Shown here: piece by piece, positions 1 through 9,700 of the stretch
How positions within the stretch are numbered: position 1 is the stretch's first letter
Layout of the letters: every line of letters starts with the position of its first letter
Assembly (NCBI RefSeq): GCF_017349075.1
Contig: NZ_JAFMOF010000002.1
Span: forward strand, 992,001 to 1,056,000
Direction of reading: 5' to 3'
DNA from: Streptomyces triculaminicus
GTDB lineage: Bacteria; Actinomycetota; Actinomycetes; Streptomycetales; Streptomycetaceae
DNA length: 64,000 nucleotides
Program-made: the position numbers and the translations under genes
The notes under the pieces: generated by a model
The model's database searches: none
Seen by the model: only the letters and a program-made list of their open reading frames with translations
What the model was told of the DNA's origin: nothing

Positions 1-373
1 GCAGCCCGCAGGCGCGCAGCGCGCCCGCGGCCTTGGGGCCCCGGCTGACCAGCATCGCCTCCCGGCAGGCCGCGACCAGGCGGGCGCCCGTGCCCCAGCC
101 CTCGGCCGCGCTCATCCAGCCCCGCCAGCCCACCCCGGTCGTGGCCACCACGTAGTCCAGCCCGCCGGACAGGCACGCCTCGGTCGCCTCGTGGAGCAGG
201 GCGTCGTCGGACAGGGGCACGATGCGCAGGGCGGGCGCGCCGACGACGGTGGCACCCCGGCGGCCCAGCAGCGCGGTGAGCTCGTCGCGCCGCCGGTCCG
301 CGGTGACGCCCACGGTGAGACCGACCAGTGGCCCCTCGGGCGGCGGCGGGCCACCGGGTAGTGCTGTCGTCAT
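1..373 (-). CDS. hemD: Uroporphyrinogen-III synthase, N-terminal part (runs off the left edge)
   Basis: Reading leftward from ATG at 373 gives MTTALPGGPPPPEG, then a VGVTADRRRDEL segment and a VVATTGVGWRGW segment. These are the first alpha/beta half-domain of uroporphyrinogen-III synthases, which cyclise hydroxymethylbilane to uroporphyrinogen III. About 124 residues are visible; the rest, possibly with a C-terminal DNA-binding domain as in some actinobacterial homologues, lies outside the window. Divergent placement next to nirBD makes sense because the siroheme of nitrite reductase is made from this product. The family call rests on my reading of the fold motifs, not on a search. Confidence 0.75.
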   Translation of the reverse strand, partial: MTTALPGGPPPPEGPLVGLTVGVTADRRRDELTALLGRRGATVVGAPALRIVPLSDDALLHEATEACLSGGLDYVVATTGVGWRGWMSAAEGWGTGARLVAACREAMLVSRGPKAAGALRACGL

Positions 374-564
374 GTGCCGAGCGTGGCCGACGGTCGTTAA
401 GGGGCCGTTGCGCGCGCATGACGGGGACGTTAGTGCGATGCCCGCTTCTCTACGCGCGTGTGTCGTGCCGCGCACATCACCACGTCGGCCGGGTGCGGGG
501 CATGTGCGCCCACGGCAATACGTCCGTCGCACCGGCGTAACGCGGCAGGACGAGGCTTCGTGAC
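374..564. promoter_or_regulatory. Divergent intergenic region hemD / nitrate reductase
   Basis: This is a 191-base gap between two divergent genes, so it should hold both promoters. I looked for a GlnR-type GTnAC-n6-GAAAC pair and found only weak partial matches around 397-440, not enough to call a site. No clear hairpin is visible. Confidence 0.4.
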
Positions 565-2731
565 ATGACGGCAGCTCCCCCGCCCACCGACACCCACTGC
601 CCGTACTGCTCGCTGCAGTGCGGCATGCGCCTGCGCCTCCTCGAGCGGCCCGCCCCGGGCGCCCCCGCCGTGGCGGTCGAGGAGCGCCCCGGCTTTCCCG
701 TCAACCGGGGGGCGCTGTGCGGCAAGGGCGACAGCGCCGCCGAGGTCCTCGCCGACGCCGCCCGCCTGCACGCCCCGCTGGTGCGCGACCGCCGTACCGG
801 CGCCCTGCGCGAGGCGAGCTGGACCGAGGCCCTCGACCGCGCCGCCGGGGGACTCGTCCGGGCCGCGGGGCGGTACGGGCGGGACGCGGTCGGCGTGTTC
901 GGCGGCGGCGGCCTGACCAACGAGAAGGCCTACCTGCTCGGCAAGTTCGCGCGGGTTGCGCTGCGCACCGCCAACATCGACTACAACGGCCGCTTCTGCA
1001 TGTCCTCCGCGGCCGCCGCCCAGCGCAGGGCGTTCGGCCTGGACCGGGGACTGCCCTTCCCCCTCGCGGACGTCGCCCGCACCGGCTGTCTGATCCTGGT
1101 CGGCGGCAACCCGGCCGACACCATGCCGCCGGCCCTGCGGTACCTGCGCGAACAGCGGGAGTCCGGCGGGCACCTGATCGTCGTCGACCCCCGGCGCACC
1201 CGCACCGCCGACCTCGCCGACCTGCACCTGCGCCCCGCCCCCGGCACCGATCTCGCGCTCGCCCTGGGTCTGCTGCACCTCGTGATCGCCGAAGGGCACG
1301 TCGACGAGGCGTTCGTGGCGGAGCGCACCACCGGCTACGAGCGCGCCCGCGCGGCGGCCATGGCGCACTGGCCCGAACGCGTCGAGGGCATCACCGGCGT
1401 CCCCGTGGCGCACATGCGCCGGGCCGTGGAGCTGTTCTGCGGCGCCTCCTCCGGCATGGTGCTGACCGCGCGCGGCGGCGAACAGCACAGCAAGGGCGTC
1501 GACACCGTCGGCGCCTGGATCGACCTGTGCCTGGCCACCGGCCGGGCCGGCCGCCCGTACAGCGGCTACGGCTGCCTGACCGGGCAGGGCAACGGCCAGG
1601 GCGGCCGCGAACACGGCCAGAAGGCCGACCAGCTGCCCGGCTACCGCTCGATCGACGACCCCGCGGCCCGGGCCCACGTCGCCGGCGTCTGGGGCGTGGA
1701 CCCGGACGCCCTGCCGGGCCCGGGGCGCTCGGCGTACGAACTCCTCGACACCGCGGGCACCGACGACGGAATACGGGCCCTGCTCCTCATGGGCTCCAAC
1801 CCGGTCGTCTCCGCCCCCCACGCCACCCACGTCACCGAACGGCTGCGCGCCCTGGACCACCTCGTGGTGTGCGACGTCGTGCTGTCCGAGACCGCCCGGC
1901 TCGCCGACGTCGTCCTGCCCTCGGCGCAGTGGGCCGAGGAGGAGGGGACCATGACCAACCTCGAGGGCCGGGTGATCCTGCGCCGCGCGGCCCTGACCCG
2001 GCCCGAGGGCGTCCGCACCGACCTGGAGATCCTGCACGGCCTCGCCGAACGGCTCGGCGTCACGAAGGGCTTCCCCATCGCCGCGGAGGAGGTCTTCGCC
2101 GAGCTCCGCCGGGCCTCGGCCGGAGGCCAGGCCGACTACTCCGGCATCACCTACCGGCGCATCGCGGCGGAGGACGGCGTCTTCTGGCCCTGCCCCGACC
2201 CCGGCGAGGGGCGGCCCGCCCACCCCGGCACGCCCCGGCTGTTCGCGGACCGCTTCGCCACCGACGACGGCCGGGCCCTTCGCCGCCGTCTCGCACCGGC
2301 CGGCGGCCGAGGAACCCGACCCCCGCTATCCGCTGCGCCTGACCACCGGCCGCGTGCTCGCCCAGTACCAGAGCGGCGCCCAGACCCGCCGCACCCCCGC
2401 CCTCAACCGGGCCGCGCCCGGCCCCTTCGTCGAACTCCACCCGCGCCTCGCGGACCGGCTCGGCGTCGCCGACGGCGACCTGCTGACCGTCACCAGCCGG
2501 CGCGGGCACACCGTCGCACCGGCCCGGGTGACCGCCGGCATCCGGCCCGACACGGTCTTCATGCCCTTCCACTGGCCCGGCGCCGGCAGCGCCAACAACC
2601 TCACCAACCCCGCCCTCGACCCCGTCTCGCGCATGCCCGAGTTCAAGGCGTGCGCCGTCCGGGTGGAGAAGGCGCCCGTCGAGCCCACCGGGACCACCGA
2701 GCCCGCCGACGCCGCCGGGCGGGCGTCATGA
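565..2731 (+). CDS. nasA: Assimilatory nitrate reductase catalytic subunit, frameshifted near 2278
   Basis: A molybdopterin oxidoreductase that reduces nitrate to nitrite. Cys12, Cys15, Cys19 and Cys52 form the N-terminal [4Fe-4S] motif, followed by the Moco-binding core (GGGGLTNEKAY, LLLMGSNPVVSAP). The reading frame is good from ATG 565 to about 2277 and then turns arginine/proline-rich. The natural continuation (FAAVSHRPAAEEPDPRYPLR, LTTGRVLAQYQSG, the C-terminal Mo-cofactor domain with FHWPGAGSANNLTNP) is in the next frame and ends at TGA 2729-2731. The lesion is one extra C, or two missing bases, in the GGGCCCTT at 2273-2280. The downstream gene starts inside the stop (ATGA), so the genes are coupled. 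The lesion may be a sequencing error or a real mutation. Confidence 0.85.
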
Positions 2732-3984
2732 CGCCCCGTCGGATCGCCGTCGCCGGGGCGGGCATGGCCGCCGCCCGCTTCGCCCACCAGGCGCTGGGCC
2801 TCGCCGGACCCGGCGAGCTGGAGATCACGCTCTACGGCCGCGAGCCGCACGCCCCGTACAACCGCGCCCTGCTCACCGGCGTGCTCGCCGGCCGCTACGG
2901 CCCCGCCGCACCGGGCCTGCCCACCGGCGGCGCCGTCGTGCGCGCGGGCACCGAGGTGACGGCCCTGGACCCGGCCGCCCGCACGCTGCGGACGGCCACC
3001 GGCGAGACGGCCCGCTACGACGCGCTCGTCCTGGCCACCGGCGCCGCGCCGCTGCCCCCGCCCGCATCCGCGGCGCCCGTAGCGGACCGGCGGGAGACGA
3101 ACGGCCGGCCGGCGGCGGAGCGGCACACGCCGCGCCGCGGCGTCCACGTGCTGCGCTCCCTCGCCGACGCCGCGCGCCTGACCGGGGACGTACCGCTCGC
3201 CCGCCGGGCCACCGTCGTCGGCGGCGGCGCCCTGGGCGTCGACGCGGCCCGCGTCCTGGCCGAGCGGGGACTGCCGGTGCGTCTGGTGCACCGGGCACCA
3301 CACCTGATGAACCGTCATCTCGACGCCGGGGCGGCCGCCGTCGTACGCCGCGGCCTGGAGGCGGCGGGCGTCACCGTGACGACCGGCCACGAGGTCACCG
3401 CCCTGCTCGGCGGCCGGCGCGTCACCGGCCTGGCGTTCGCCGACGGCGGCCGGCACACCACCGACCTGGTCGTGTTCGCCCAGGGCGTCCGCCCCCGCAC
3501 CCGCCTCGCCCGGGCCGCGGGACTGACCGTGCGCGACGGCGTCGTCGTCGACGACACCCTGGCCGCCTCCGCGCCCGGCGTGTACGCCATCGGCGACTGC
3601 GCCGAGCACCGCGGCGTGGTCCACGGCCGCGCCGAGGCCGCCTGGGCCCAGGCCGACGTCCTGGCCGCCCGGCTGTCCGGCGCCCGCCCCGACGCCCGCT
3701 ACGCCGGCTCGCCGCGGTACCTGCGGCTGAGCGCGGGCGGCCTCCAGATCGCCGCGATCGGCGACTGCACCGGTGACGCCGGCCCGCACACCGACTCCGT
3801 ACACCTCGCCGACGCCACCCGCGGCACCTACAAGAAGCTCCTCCTGCGCGGCGACCGGCTCGTCGGCGCGGTCCTCGTCGGCGACCTCACGGGCGTCGCG
3901 GACCTCACCGCCGTCCACGAACGCAGCGAACCCCTGCCCCGCGACCCCCTGCACCTGCTCACCACGGAAGGAGCCCTTCAGTGA
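2728..3984 (+). CDS. NAD(P)/FAD-dependent oxidoreductase of the nitrate/nitrite operon
   Basis: A 418-residue two-dinucleotide-fold flavoprotein. The FAD motif VAGAGMAAAR is at the N-terminus, a second Rossmann motif VVGGGALGVDAA lies in the middle, and the FAD-contact motif YAIGDCAEH is near residue 290. It resembles the FAD/NAD half of nitrite reductase and rubredoxin reductases, without iron-sulfur or siroheme domains, so it probably passes NAD(P)H electrons to the nitrate reductase upstream. ATG 2728 overlaps the stop of the preceding gene (ATGA), and its own TGA overlaps the GTG of nirB (GTGA). Because of the nasA frameshift this gene is in frame with the first part of nasA and would be mis-annotated as one 1139-residue fusion. 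Confidence 0.85.
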   Translation: MTPRRIAVAGAGMAAARFAHQALGLAGPGELEITLYGREPHAPYNRALLTGVLAGRYGPAAPGLPTGGAVVRAGTEVTALDPAARTLRTATGETARYDALVLATGAAPLPPPASAAPVADRRETNGRPAAERHTPRRGVHVLRSLADAARLTGDVPLARRATVVGGGALGVDAARVLAERGLPVRLVHRAPHLMNRHLDAGAAAVVRRGLEAAGVTVTTGHEVTALLGGRRVTGLAFADGGRHTTDLVVFAQGVRPRTRLARAAGLTVRDGVVVDDTLAASAPGVYAIGDCAEHRGVVHGRAEAAWAQADVLAARLSGARPDARYAGSPRYLRLSAGGLQIAAIGDCTGDAGPHTDSVHLADATRGTYKKLLLRGDRLVGAVLVGDLTGVADLTAVHERSEPLPRDPLHLLTTEGALQ

Positions 3985-6524
3985 CGGACACCCGACGACG
4001 GCTGGTGCTGATCGGCCACGGCATGGCCGGCCAGCGCCTGCTCGAGGCGCTCACCGACCGCGCCCCCGGCGCCTGGCGCATCACCGTCCTCGCCGAGGAA
4101 CCCCGCCCCGCCTACGACCGGGTCCACCTCACCTCGTGGTTCTCCGGCACCACCGCCGCGGACCTCTCGCTGTGGCCCGCGGGCTTCGCCGACGAACACG
4201 GCATCGACCTGCGCCTGGGCGACCCCGCCACCGCCGTCGACCGCACCGCGCGGACCGTCACCACCCGCTCGGGGGCCACCGTCGCGTACGACGCGCTGGT
4301 CCTGGCCACCGGCTCCCGGCCCTTCGTGCCGCCCGTGCCCGGCCACGACACCCCCGGCTGCTTCGTCTACCGCACGATCGAGGACCTCCAGGCCATCCGG
4401 GACCGCGCCGGCCACACCCGCGTGGGCGCCGTCGTCGGCGGCGGACTGCTCGGCCTGGAGGCGGCGGGCGCCCTGCGGGAGATGGGAATGGAGACCCACG
4501 TCGTCGAGTTCGCCCCCCGCCTGATGGCGGTCCAGGTCGACGACGGCGGTGGCGCCGCGCTGCGCCGCAGGATCGAGGAGCTGGGCGTCGTCGTCCACAC
4601 CGGCGTGGGCGCACAGGGCGTCGGCTCCGGAGCCGACGGCACCGTCGACTCCCTGACGCTCTCCGACGGCCGGACGCTCGCCGTCGGCATGGTGGTCTTC
4701 TCCGCCGGCGTCCGCCCCCGCGACGAGCTCGCCCGCGCCTGCGGGCTGCCCGTGGGCGAGCGCGGCGGCATCGTCGTCGACGCCGCCTGCCGCACCGCCG
4801 ACCCGCACATCTGGGCCGTCGGCGAATGCGCGCGGGCCGCCGACGGCCGCGTCTACGGCCTCGTCGCCCCCGCCTACGCCATGGCCGAGGCCGCCGCACG
4901 GGGCATCACCGGCGGCGAGGGGTCCTTCACCGGAGCCGACCTCGCCACCAAGCTCAAGCTCCTCGGCGTAGACGTCGCCAGCTTCGGCGACGCCCACGGC
5001 ACCGGCGACGGCGCCCTGGAGGTGCTCTACTCCAACACCCGCGAGGGCGTGTACAAGAAGCTGGTCGTCGCCCCCGACGGCCGGCTGCTCGGCGGCGTCC
5101 TCGTCGGCGACGCGGCCGCCTACGACCTGCTGCGCCCGCTCGCCGCCGCCGGCACCCCGCCCGCCACGCCCCCGGAGCAGCTCGTGCTGCCCACCCCGGA
5201 GGGCGGGCCCGCCGGTCCCGTGGCCCTGCCCGACGAGGCGGTCGTCTGCTCCTGCCACAACGTCTCCAAGGGCGCCGTGCGCGCCGCCGTGAGCGAGGGC
5301 GGCTGCGCGGACGTGGCCGCGGTGAAACGATGTACCAGGGCCGGCACCGGATGCGGCTCCTGCGTCAACATGCTCACCACCATCGTCCGCGACGAACTCG
5401 CCGCCGGCGGCACGCCGGTGAGCAGGGGGCTGTGCGAGCACTTCGCGCACACCAGGGCCGAGCTCTTCGAGATCGTACGGGTCAAGAACGTCACCACCTT
5501 CTCCCGCCTCATCGACGAGCACGGCACCGGCGGCGAGGGCTGCGACGTCTGCAAGCCGGTCGTCGCCTCCATCCTCGCCACCCTCAACCCCCGGCTCGGC
5601 AACTCCGTGCACATCCTCGACGGCGAGCAGGCCGCCCTGCAGGACACCAACGACCATTTCCTCGCCAACCTCCAGCGCAACGGCTCCTACTCCGTCGTCC
5701 CGCGCGTCCCGGGCGGCGAGATCACCCCCGAGGGCCTCATCACCATCGGCGAGATCGCCCGGGACTTCGGCCTCTACACCAAGATCACCGGCGGTCAGCG
5801 CATCGACCTGTTCGGCGCCACCGTCGACCAGCTGCCCCTGATCTGGCGCCGCCTCGTCGACGCCGGCTTCGAATCCGGCCACGCCTACGGCAAGGCCCTG
5901 CGCACCGTGAAGTCCTGCGTCGGCCAGACCTGGTGCCGCTACGGCGTCCAGGACTCCGTGGCGCTCGCCATCGAACTGGAGCTGCGCTACCGGGGCCTGC
6001 GCTCCCCGCACAAGGTCAAGGCGGCCGTCAGCGGCTGCGCCCGCGAATGCGCCGAGGCGCGCAGCAAGGACTTCGGCGTCATCGCCACCTCCGCCGGCTG
6101 GAACCTCTACGTCGGCGGCAACGGCGGCATGACCCCCCGCCACGCCGACCTCCTCCTCACCGACGCCGACCACGCCACCCTCCTGCGCACCATCGACCGC
6201 TTCCTGATGTTCTACGTGCGCACCGCCGACCGCCTGGAGCGCACCGCCCCCTGGATCGAGCGCATGGACGGCGGGCTGGAGCACCTGCGGGCCGTCGTCG
6301 TCGACGACGCGCTCGGCATCTGCGACGAGCTCGACGCGCTGATGGCCCGGCACACCGAGACCTACGAGGACGAGTGGCGGGCCACCCTGGAGGACCCCGA
6401 ACGGCTGCGCCGCTTCGTCTCCTTCGCCAACGCGCCCGGCACCCCCGACCCCACGGTGCGCTTCCTGCCCGAGCGCGGCCAGATCCGCCCGGCCCTCGAG
6501 CACGAGGCGGTGGCGGCCGGATGA
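3981..6524 (+). CDS. nirB: Nitrite reductase [NAD(P)H] large subunit
   Basis: 847 residues, the usual size for NirB, which reduces nitrite to ammonia in the cytoplasm. Domain order: FAD/NAD-binding reductase (about 1-400, with VVGGGLLGLEAAGAL), a BFD-like [2Fe-2S] segment with the CSCHNVS and CGSC cysteines (about 422-460), a second small helical region, then nitrite/sulfite reductase domains. The siroheme/[4Fe-4S] ligands are Cys646, Cys652, Cys686 and Cys690 (SCVGQTWC and SGCAREC). The GTG start overlaps the previous stop, and the stop overlaps nirD (ATGA), so translation is coupled. All key residues look intact. Confidence 0.95.
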   Translation: MTDTRRRLVLIGHGMAGQRLLEALTDRAPGAWRITVLAEEPRPAYDRVHLTSWFSGTTAADLSLWPAGFADEHGIDLRLGDPATAVDRTARTVTTRSGATVAYDALVLATGSRPFVPPVPGHDTPGCFVYRTIEDLQAIRDRAGHTRVGAVVGGGLLGLEAAGALREMGMETHVVEFAPRLMAVQVDDGGGAALRRRIEELGVVVHTGVGAQGVGSGADGTVDSLTLSDGRTLAVGMVVFSAGVRPRDELARACGLPVGERGGIVVDAACRTADPHIWAVGECARAADGRVYGLVAPAYAMAEAAARGITGGEGSFTGADLATKLKLLGVDVASFGDAHGTGDGALEVLYSNTREGVYKKLVVAPDGRLLGGVLVGDAAAYDLLRPLAAAGTPPATPPEQLVLPTPEGGPAGPVALPDEAVVCSCHNVSKGAVRAAVSEGGCADVAAVKRCTRAGTGCGSCVNMLTTIVRDELAAGGTPVSRGLCEHFAHTRAELFEIVRVKNVTTFSRLIDEHGTGGEGCDVCKPVVASILATLNPRLGNSVHILDGEQAALQDTNDHFLANLQRNGSYSVVPRVPGGEITPEGLITIGEIARDFGLYTKITGGQRIDLFGATVDQLPLIWRRLVDAGFESGHAYGKALRTVKSCVGQTWCRYGVQDSVALAIELELRYRGLRSPHKVKAAVSGCARECAEARSKDFGVIATSAGWNLYVGGNGGMTPRHADLLLTDADHATLLRTIDRFLMFYVRTADRLERTAPWIERMDGGLEHLRAVVVDDALGICDELDALMARHTETYEDEWRATLEDPERLRRFVSFANAPGTPDPTVRFLPERGQIRPALEHEAVAAG

Positions 6525-6955
6525 CCGGATCCCTCGTCGAGATCGAGATCGAGCCCGGGGCCGGCGGCCCCTGGCGGGCCGTGTGCGCCTACCACGACCT
6601 GCTGCCCGGACGCGGCACGGCCGTGCTCGTCGACGGTCGGCAGATCGCGCTGTTCCGCGACCGCGGGGGAGAGGTGTACGCGGTGGGCAACCGCGACCCC
6701 TTCAGCGGGGCCCATGTGATCTCCCGGGGCCTGCTCGGCAGCCGGGGCGCCACGCCGGTGGTCGTCTCCCCGATGTACAAACAGGCCTTCGACCTCAGGA
6801 CGGGAGCCTGCCTGGACGAGCCGGCCGGGCCCGGGGGCGAGCCGGCCGCGCTGCCCGTGTGGCGGGTCCGCCTCACACCGCCCGCGAGCGGGTGTGCGGG
6901 AGATGTTGCACCGCCGAACGGCGGCGCACACCGCCCGGAAACCACCCCTTCCTAG
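6521..6955 (+). CDS. nirD: Nitrite reductase small subunit
   Basis: 144 residues with the Rieske-like NirD fold: VLVDGRQIALFRDRGGEVYA, NRDPFSGAHVISRGLLG and SPMYKQAFDLRTG. As is normal for NirD it lacks the Rieske cysteine/histidine ligands. It starts within the nirB stop (ATGA), confirming an NirB-NirD pair. The last 20 or so residues (rich in Pro/Gly) extend past the usual end of the family. Confidence 0.93.
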   Translation: MTGSLVEIEIEPGAGGPWRAVCAYHDLLPGRGTAVLVDGRQIALFRDRGGEVYAVGNRDPFSGAHVISRGLLGSRGATPVVVSPMYKQAFDLRTGACLDEPAGPGGEPAALPVWRVRLTPPASGCAGDVAPPNGGAHRPETTPS

Positions 6956-6964
6956 CCTTGGAGA

Positions 6965-8353
6965 GTGACCACGAACCCCGCTCTCCCCACCCTCGGGACA
7001 CCCCCGCCGCCGGCCACGGCGGCGCGGCCCCGCACCCGCCACCTCGACGACTGGCGCCCGGAGGACCCGGCCTTCTGGGAGGCCACCGGCGCCCGCACCG
7101 CCCGCCGCAACCTCGTGTACTCCGTGCTCTGCGAGCACATCGGCTTCTCCGTGTGGAGCCTGTGGTCCGTCCTGGTGCTCTTCCTCGGGCCGGAGTACGG
7201 CATCGACCCGGCCGGCAAGTTCACGCTCACCGCGGTGCCGACCCTGGTCGGCGCCGCGCTGCGGCTGCCCTACACCGTCGCGGTGACGATCTTCGGCGGC
7301 CGCACCTGGACCCTCGTCAGCGCGCTCGCCCTGCTGATCCCCACCGGCCTGATCGCCTACGTCCTCGAGCCCGGGGTCTCCTACTCCACGCTCCTCGTCG
7401 TGGCGGCGGTCGCGGGACTGGGCGGCGGCAACTTCGCCTCGTCGATGGCCAACATCAACGCCTTCTACCCCCAGCGCCTCAAGGGCCGCGCCCTGGGCGT
7501 CAACGCGGGCGGCGGCAACCTCGGCGTACCGGCCGTGCAGCTCCTCGGCCTGCTGGTCCTGGCCACCGCCGGCGCCGCCCACCCCCGGCTCGTACCGCTG
7601 GTCTACATCCCCCTGATCGTGCTGGCGGCGCTCGGCGCGGCCCTGCGCATGGACGACCTGCCCCGGGCCCGCCAGCACGGCCGTCCGCTGCGCGAGGTCT
7701 CCCGCGACCCGCACGCCTGGACGATGTCCCTGCTCTACATCGGCACGTTCGGCTCGTTCATCGGCTTCGGCTTCGCGTTCGGGCAGGTGCTGCTGGTGCA
7801 GTTCCCCGCGGACTTCCCGACTCCGGTGCGGGCGGCGGCGCTGACGTTCCTCGGCCCGTTGCTGGGCTCGCTGGTGCGGCCCGTGGGCGGGATGCTGGCC
7901 GACCGCTGGGGCGGCGCCCGCGTCACGTTCTGGACGTTCATCGCCATGACGGCGGGCGCCGGCCTGGTGCTGCTGGCGTCCCACGACGGCTCGCTGCCGC
8001 TGTTCCTGACGGGATTCGTGCTGCTGTTCCTGCTCAGCGGCCTCGGCAACGGCTCGACGTACAAGATGATCCCCGGCATCTACCGCGCCGCCGCCCGCCG
8101 CTGGACGGCCGCCGGCATGGACCCCCGGGCCGCCGAACAGCGCTCCCACCAGCGGGCGAACGCGCTGATGGGACTCGCCGGGGCGGTCGGCGCCCTCGGC
8201 GGCGTGCTGATCAACACCGCCTTCCGCGAGGCGTTCGGGCACAGCGGCACGGGCGAGACGGCCTATGCCGCCTTCCTCGCCTACTACGTCCTGTGCCTCG
8301 TCGTCACCCGGGCCGTCTACCTGCGCGGCGGGGGCGAGGCCGCGGCGGGCTGA
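6965..8353 (+). CDS. narK: Nitrate/nitrite MFS transporter
   Basis: 462 residues with about twelve membrane segments and the NarK/NasA nitrate signatures: GGGNFASSMANINAFYP and, in the second half, LLSGLGNGSTYKMIPGIY. It starts at GTG 6965 only nine bases after nirD, so it is the last gene of the assimilation operon and would import nitrate or export nitrite. A strong hairpin follows the stop. The N-terminal 45 residues form a cytosolic extension (LDDWRPEDPAFWE), common in actinobacterial NarK proteins. Confidence 0.93.
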   Translation: MTTNPALPTLGTPPPPATAARPRTRHLDDWRPEDPAFWEATGARTARRNLVYSVLCEHIGFSVWSLWSVLVLFLGPEYGIDPAGKFTLTAVPTLVGAALRLPYTVAVTIFGGRTWTLVSALALLIPTGLIAYVLEPGVSYSTLLVVAAVAGLGGGNFASSMANINAFYPQRLKGRALGVNAGGGNLGVPAVQLLGLLVLATAGAAHPRLVPLVYIPLIVLAALGAALRMDDLPRARQHGRPLREVSRDPHAWTMSLLYIGTFGSFIGFGFAFGQVLLVQFPADFPTPVRAAALTFLGPLLGSLVRPVGGMLADRWGGARVTFWTFIAMTAGAGLVLLASHDGSLPLFLTGFVLLFLLSGLGNGSTYKMIPGIYRAAARRWTAAGMDPRAAEQRSHQRANALMGLAGAVGALGGVLINTAFREAFGHSGTGETAYAAFLAYYVLCLVVTRAVYLRGGGEAAAG

Positions 8354-8366
8354 AGCGGGCCCCACG

Positions 8367-8402
8367 GGGGTTGCCGGGGCGGGATCCGCCCCCGGCAACC
8401 CC
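8367..8402 (+). terminator. Transcription terminator hairpin after narK
   Basis: A near-perfect stem pairs GGGGTTGCCGGGG with CCCCGGCAACCCC around a short GC loop, 14 bases after the narK stop. It ends the nitrogen-assimilation operon. No long U-tract follows, which is usual in Streptomyces. Confidence 0.75.
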
Positions 8403-8542
8403 TAACGGTTTGTCACCGTCCGCGGGTGCGGACGAAATTCGTGGGATTTCCGTTCCCGGTGGGGAACCATCAGCTGTGGAAGGCGCTCTCTGAGGCCAGA
8501 GGCGTACGGACGTACGGAACATCCCACGTGCAGGGGCGGTAA

Positions 8543-9634
8543 ATGACGCGAAATGTCGGACAGCAGCGGTCGTCGGTGGCTCGTAAGGCCGCCGGGAGGA
8601 CCGCGGCGGCGCTGGCGGCCGGGCTGGCGCTGGTCATGGGAGCGGCGGGAGCGGCCCACGCGGCCCCCGCCGCCGGCGTGCGGGCGGAGACGGGCTGCGA
8701 CACCTCCCCGGCGGCGGGCAGCGCCACGGCCGCCCGGACGGCCGCGCAGGAATCCGCCGAGGCGCCGGCGCCGGCCGCCACCGGCACCGCCGCGCAGAAG
8801 GTCTCCTACAGCGTGACCTCCCAGCTGCCCATCGGCCTGTGGTCGCCCTCGAGCGTCACCCTGCGAACCCCCGTCACCAAGGGCAAGGTCCGTCTCGACG
8901 TCACCAGCAAGGGCTTCAGCACCGACTCCCTGTCGGTGCAGCGCTTCGACTCGCGCACCAAGCGCTGGCTCGACCTGGACACCGCGCCGGGCGGCGGTAG
9001 CTGGCCCACCCGCGGCGTCTTCACCTTCCCCGTCACCGCCAAGGGCGCGAGCGCCGCGCACCCGCACACCGTCGCGCTGCGGCTGCAGGACCTCGACCGT
9101 CCCGGCACCCTGAGCGTCACCGCCTCCGTCGAGGACGGCCGCGGTCACACCTACCGCGCCCCCGCCCGCACGACCACCGCCACCCGCCCCCAGGTCACCG
9201 TCGGCGGCTGGAAGAACGGCACGGTGCTCGAGCGCGGCGGCGACGCCCGCGAGGTCACGGTCACGGTGAAGAACACCACCAACCGCGCCTACCCGTCCCT
9301 CGCCGCCTCCTACTTCGCCTACGGGGCCGGCGCGAGCCACGCCCTGACGCCCAAGGACCTGGTGCTGAGCCAGTACCGGACCGGCCAGGGCTGGGTCCGC
9401 GTCCCGCTGCTCGCGGGCGGCTGCGACCCGGGCATGAGCGCCCGGCTGCTGCCCGCCGTCAAGGGCCCCCTCGCCCCGGGTGCCGTGGCGGTCTACCGGC
9501 TGAAGGTGGCCGTCGCCGGCTCCGCCCCCCGTGACGTGACCACCGCCGACGCGGGTGTGACGGTCGCCAACGGCGACATGTCCTTCTTCTCGCAGGCGCT
9601 GCCGTTCACCGTCCGCGCGCCCAAGGCCGCGTAG
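8543..9634 (+). CDS. Secreted protein of unknown function
   Basis: 363 residues. A clear signal peptide (basic start MTRNVGQQRSSVARKAAGR, hydrophobic AAALAAGLALVMGAAG, AHA cleavage site near residue 41) is followed by an Ala/Thr-rich linker and a beta-rich region. Around residue 225 a segment VTVTVKNTTNRAYPSLAAS resembles NEW3-type or immunoglobulin-like domains that carry extracellular enzymes, but I see no catalytic domain. An upstream GGGGCGGTAA-like stretch serves as a weak ribosome site. The gene stands alone between two terminators. I do not recognise the function. Confidence 0.7.
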   Translation: MTRNVGQQRSSVARKAAGRTAAALAAGLALVMGAAGAAHAAPAAGVRAETGCDTSPAAGSATAARTAAQESAEAPAPAATGTAAQKVSYSVTSQLPIGLWSPSSVTLRTPVTKGKVRLDVTSKGFSTDSLSVQRFDSRTKRWLDLDTAPGGGSWPTRGVFTFPVTAKGASAAHPHTVALRLQDLDRPGTLSVTASVEDGRGHTYRAPARTTTATRPQVTVGGWKNGTVLERGGDAREVTVTVKNTTNRAYPSLAASYFAYGAGASHALTPKDLVLSQYRTGQGWVRVPLLAGGCDPGMSARLLPAVKGPLAPGAVAVYRLKVAVAGSAPRDVTTADAGVTVANGDMSFFSQALPFTVRAPKAA

Positions 9635-9652
9635 CCCGGCAGGGCGAGTACG

Positions 9653-9697
9653 GAACGTCGAGAACGTCGAGAACATCGAAAAAGTCGAAAACGTCAA
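9653..9697. repeat. Five tandem copies of a 9-base unit
   Basis: Two perfect GAACGTCGA units are followed by GAACATCGA, AAAAGTCGA and AAACGTCAA, so the copies decay from left to right. They sit between the end of the secreted-protein gene and the bidirectional terminator, outside any gene. Confidence 0.7.
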
Positions 9698-9700
9698 AGA

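Noticed and set aside
374..564. GlnR box before the nitrate/nitrite operon
   Set aside because: Only fragments such as GTTAA and GTTGC six bases apart are present; they do not match the GTnAC/GAAAC pattern well enough.
565..3984. A single 1139-residue nitrate reductase-FAD reductase fusion
   Set aside because: The linker from about 2278 to 2727 is Arg/Pro-rich nonsense, while the true Mo-cofactor C-terminal domain is in the next frame and ends in an ATGA overlap with the second gene.
3978..6503. Long antisense frame opposite nirB and similar kilobase-size frames elsewhere
   Set aside because: High GC leaves antisense frames open; these lack family motifs and ribosome sites and mirror real genes.
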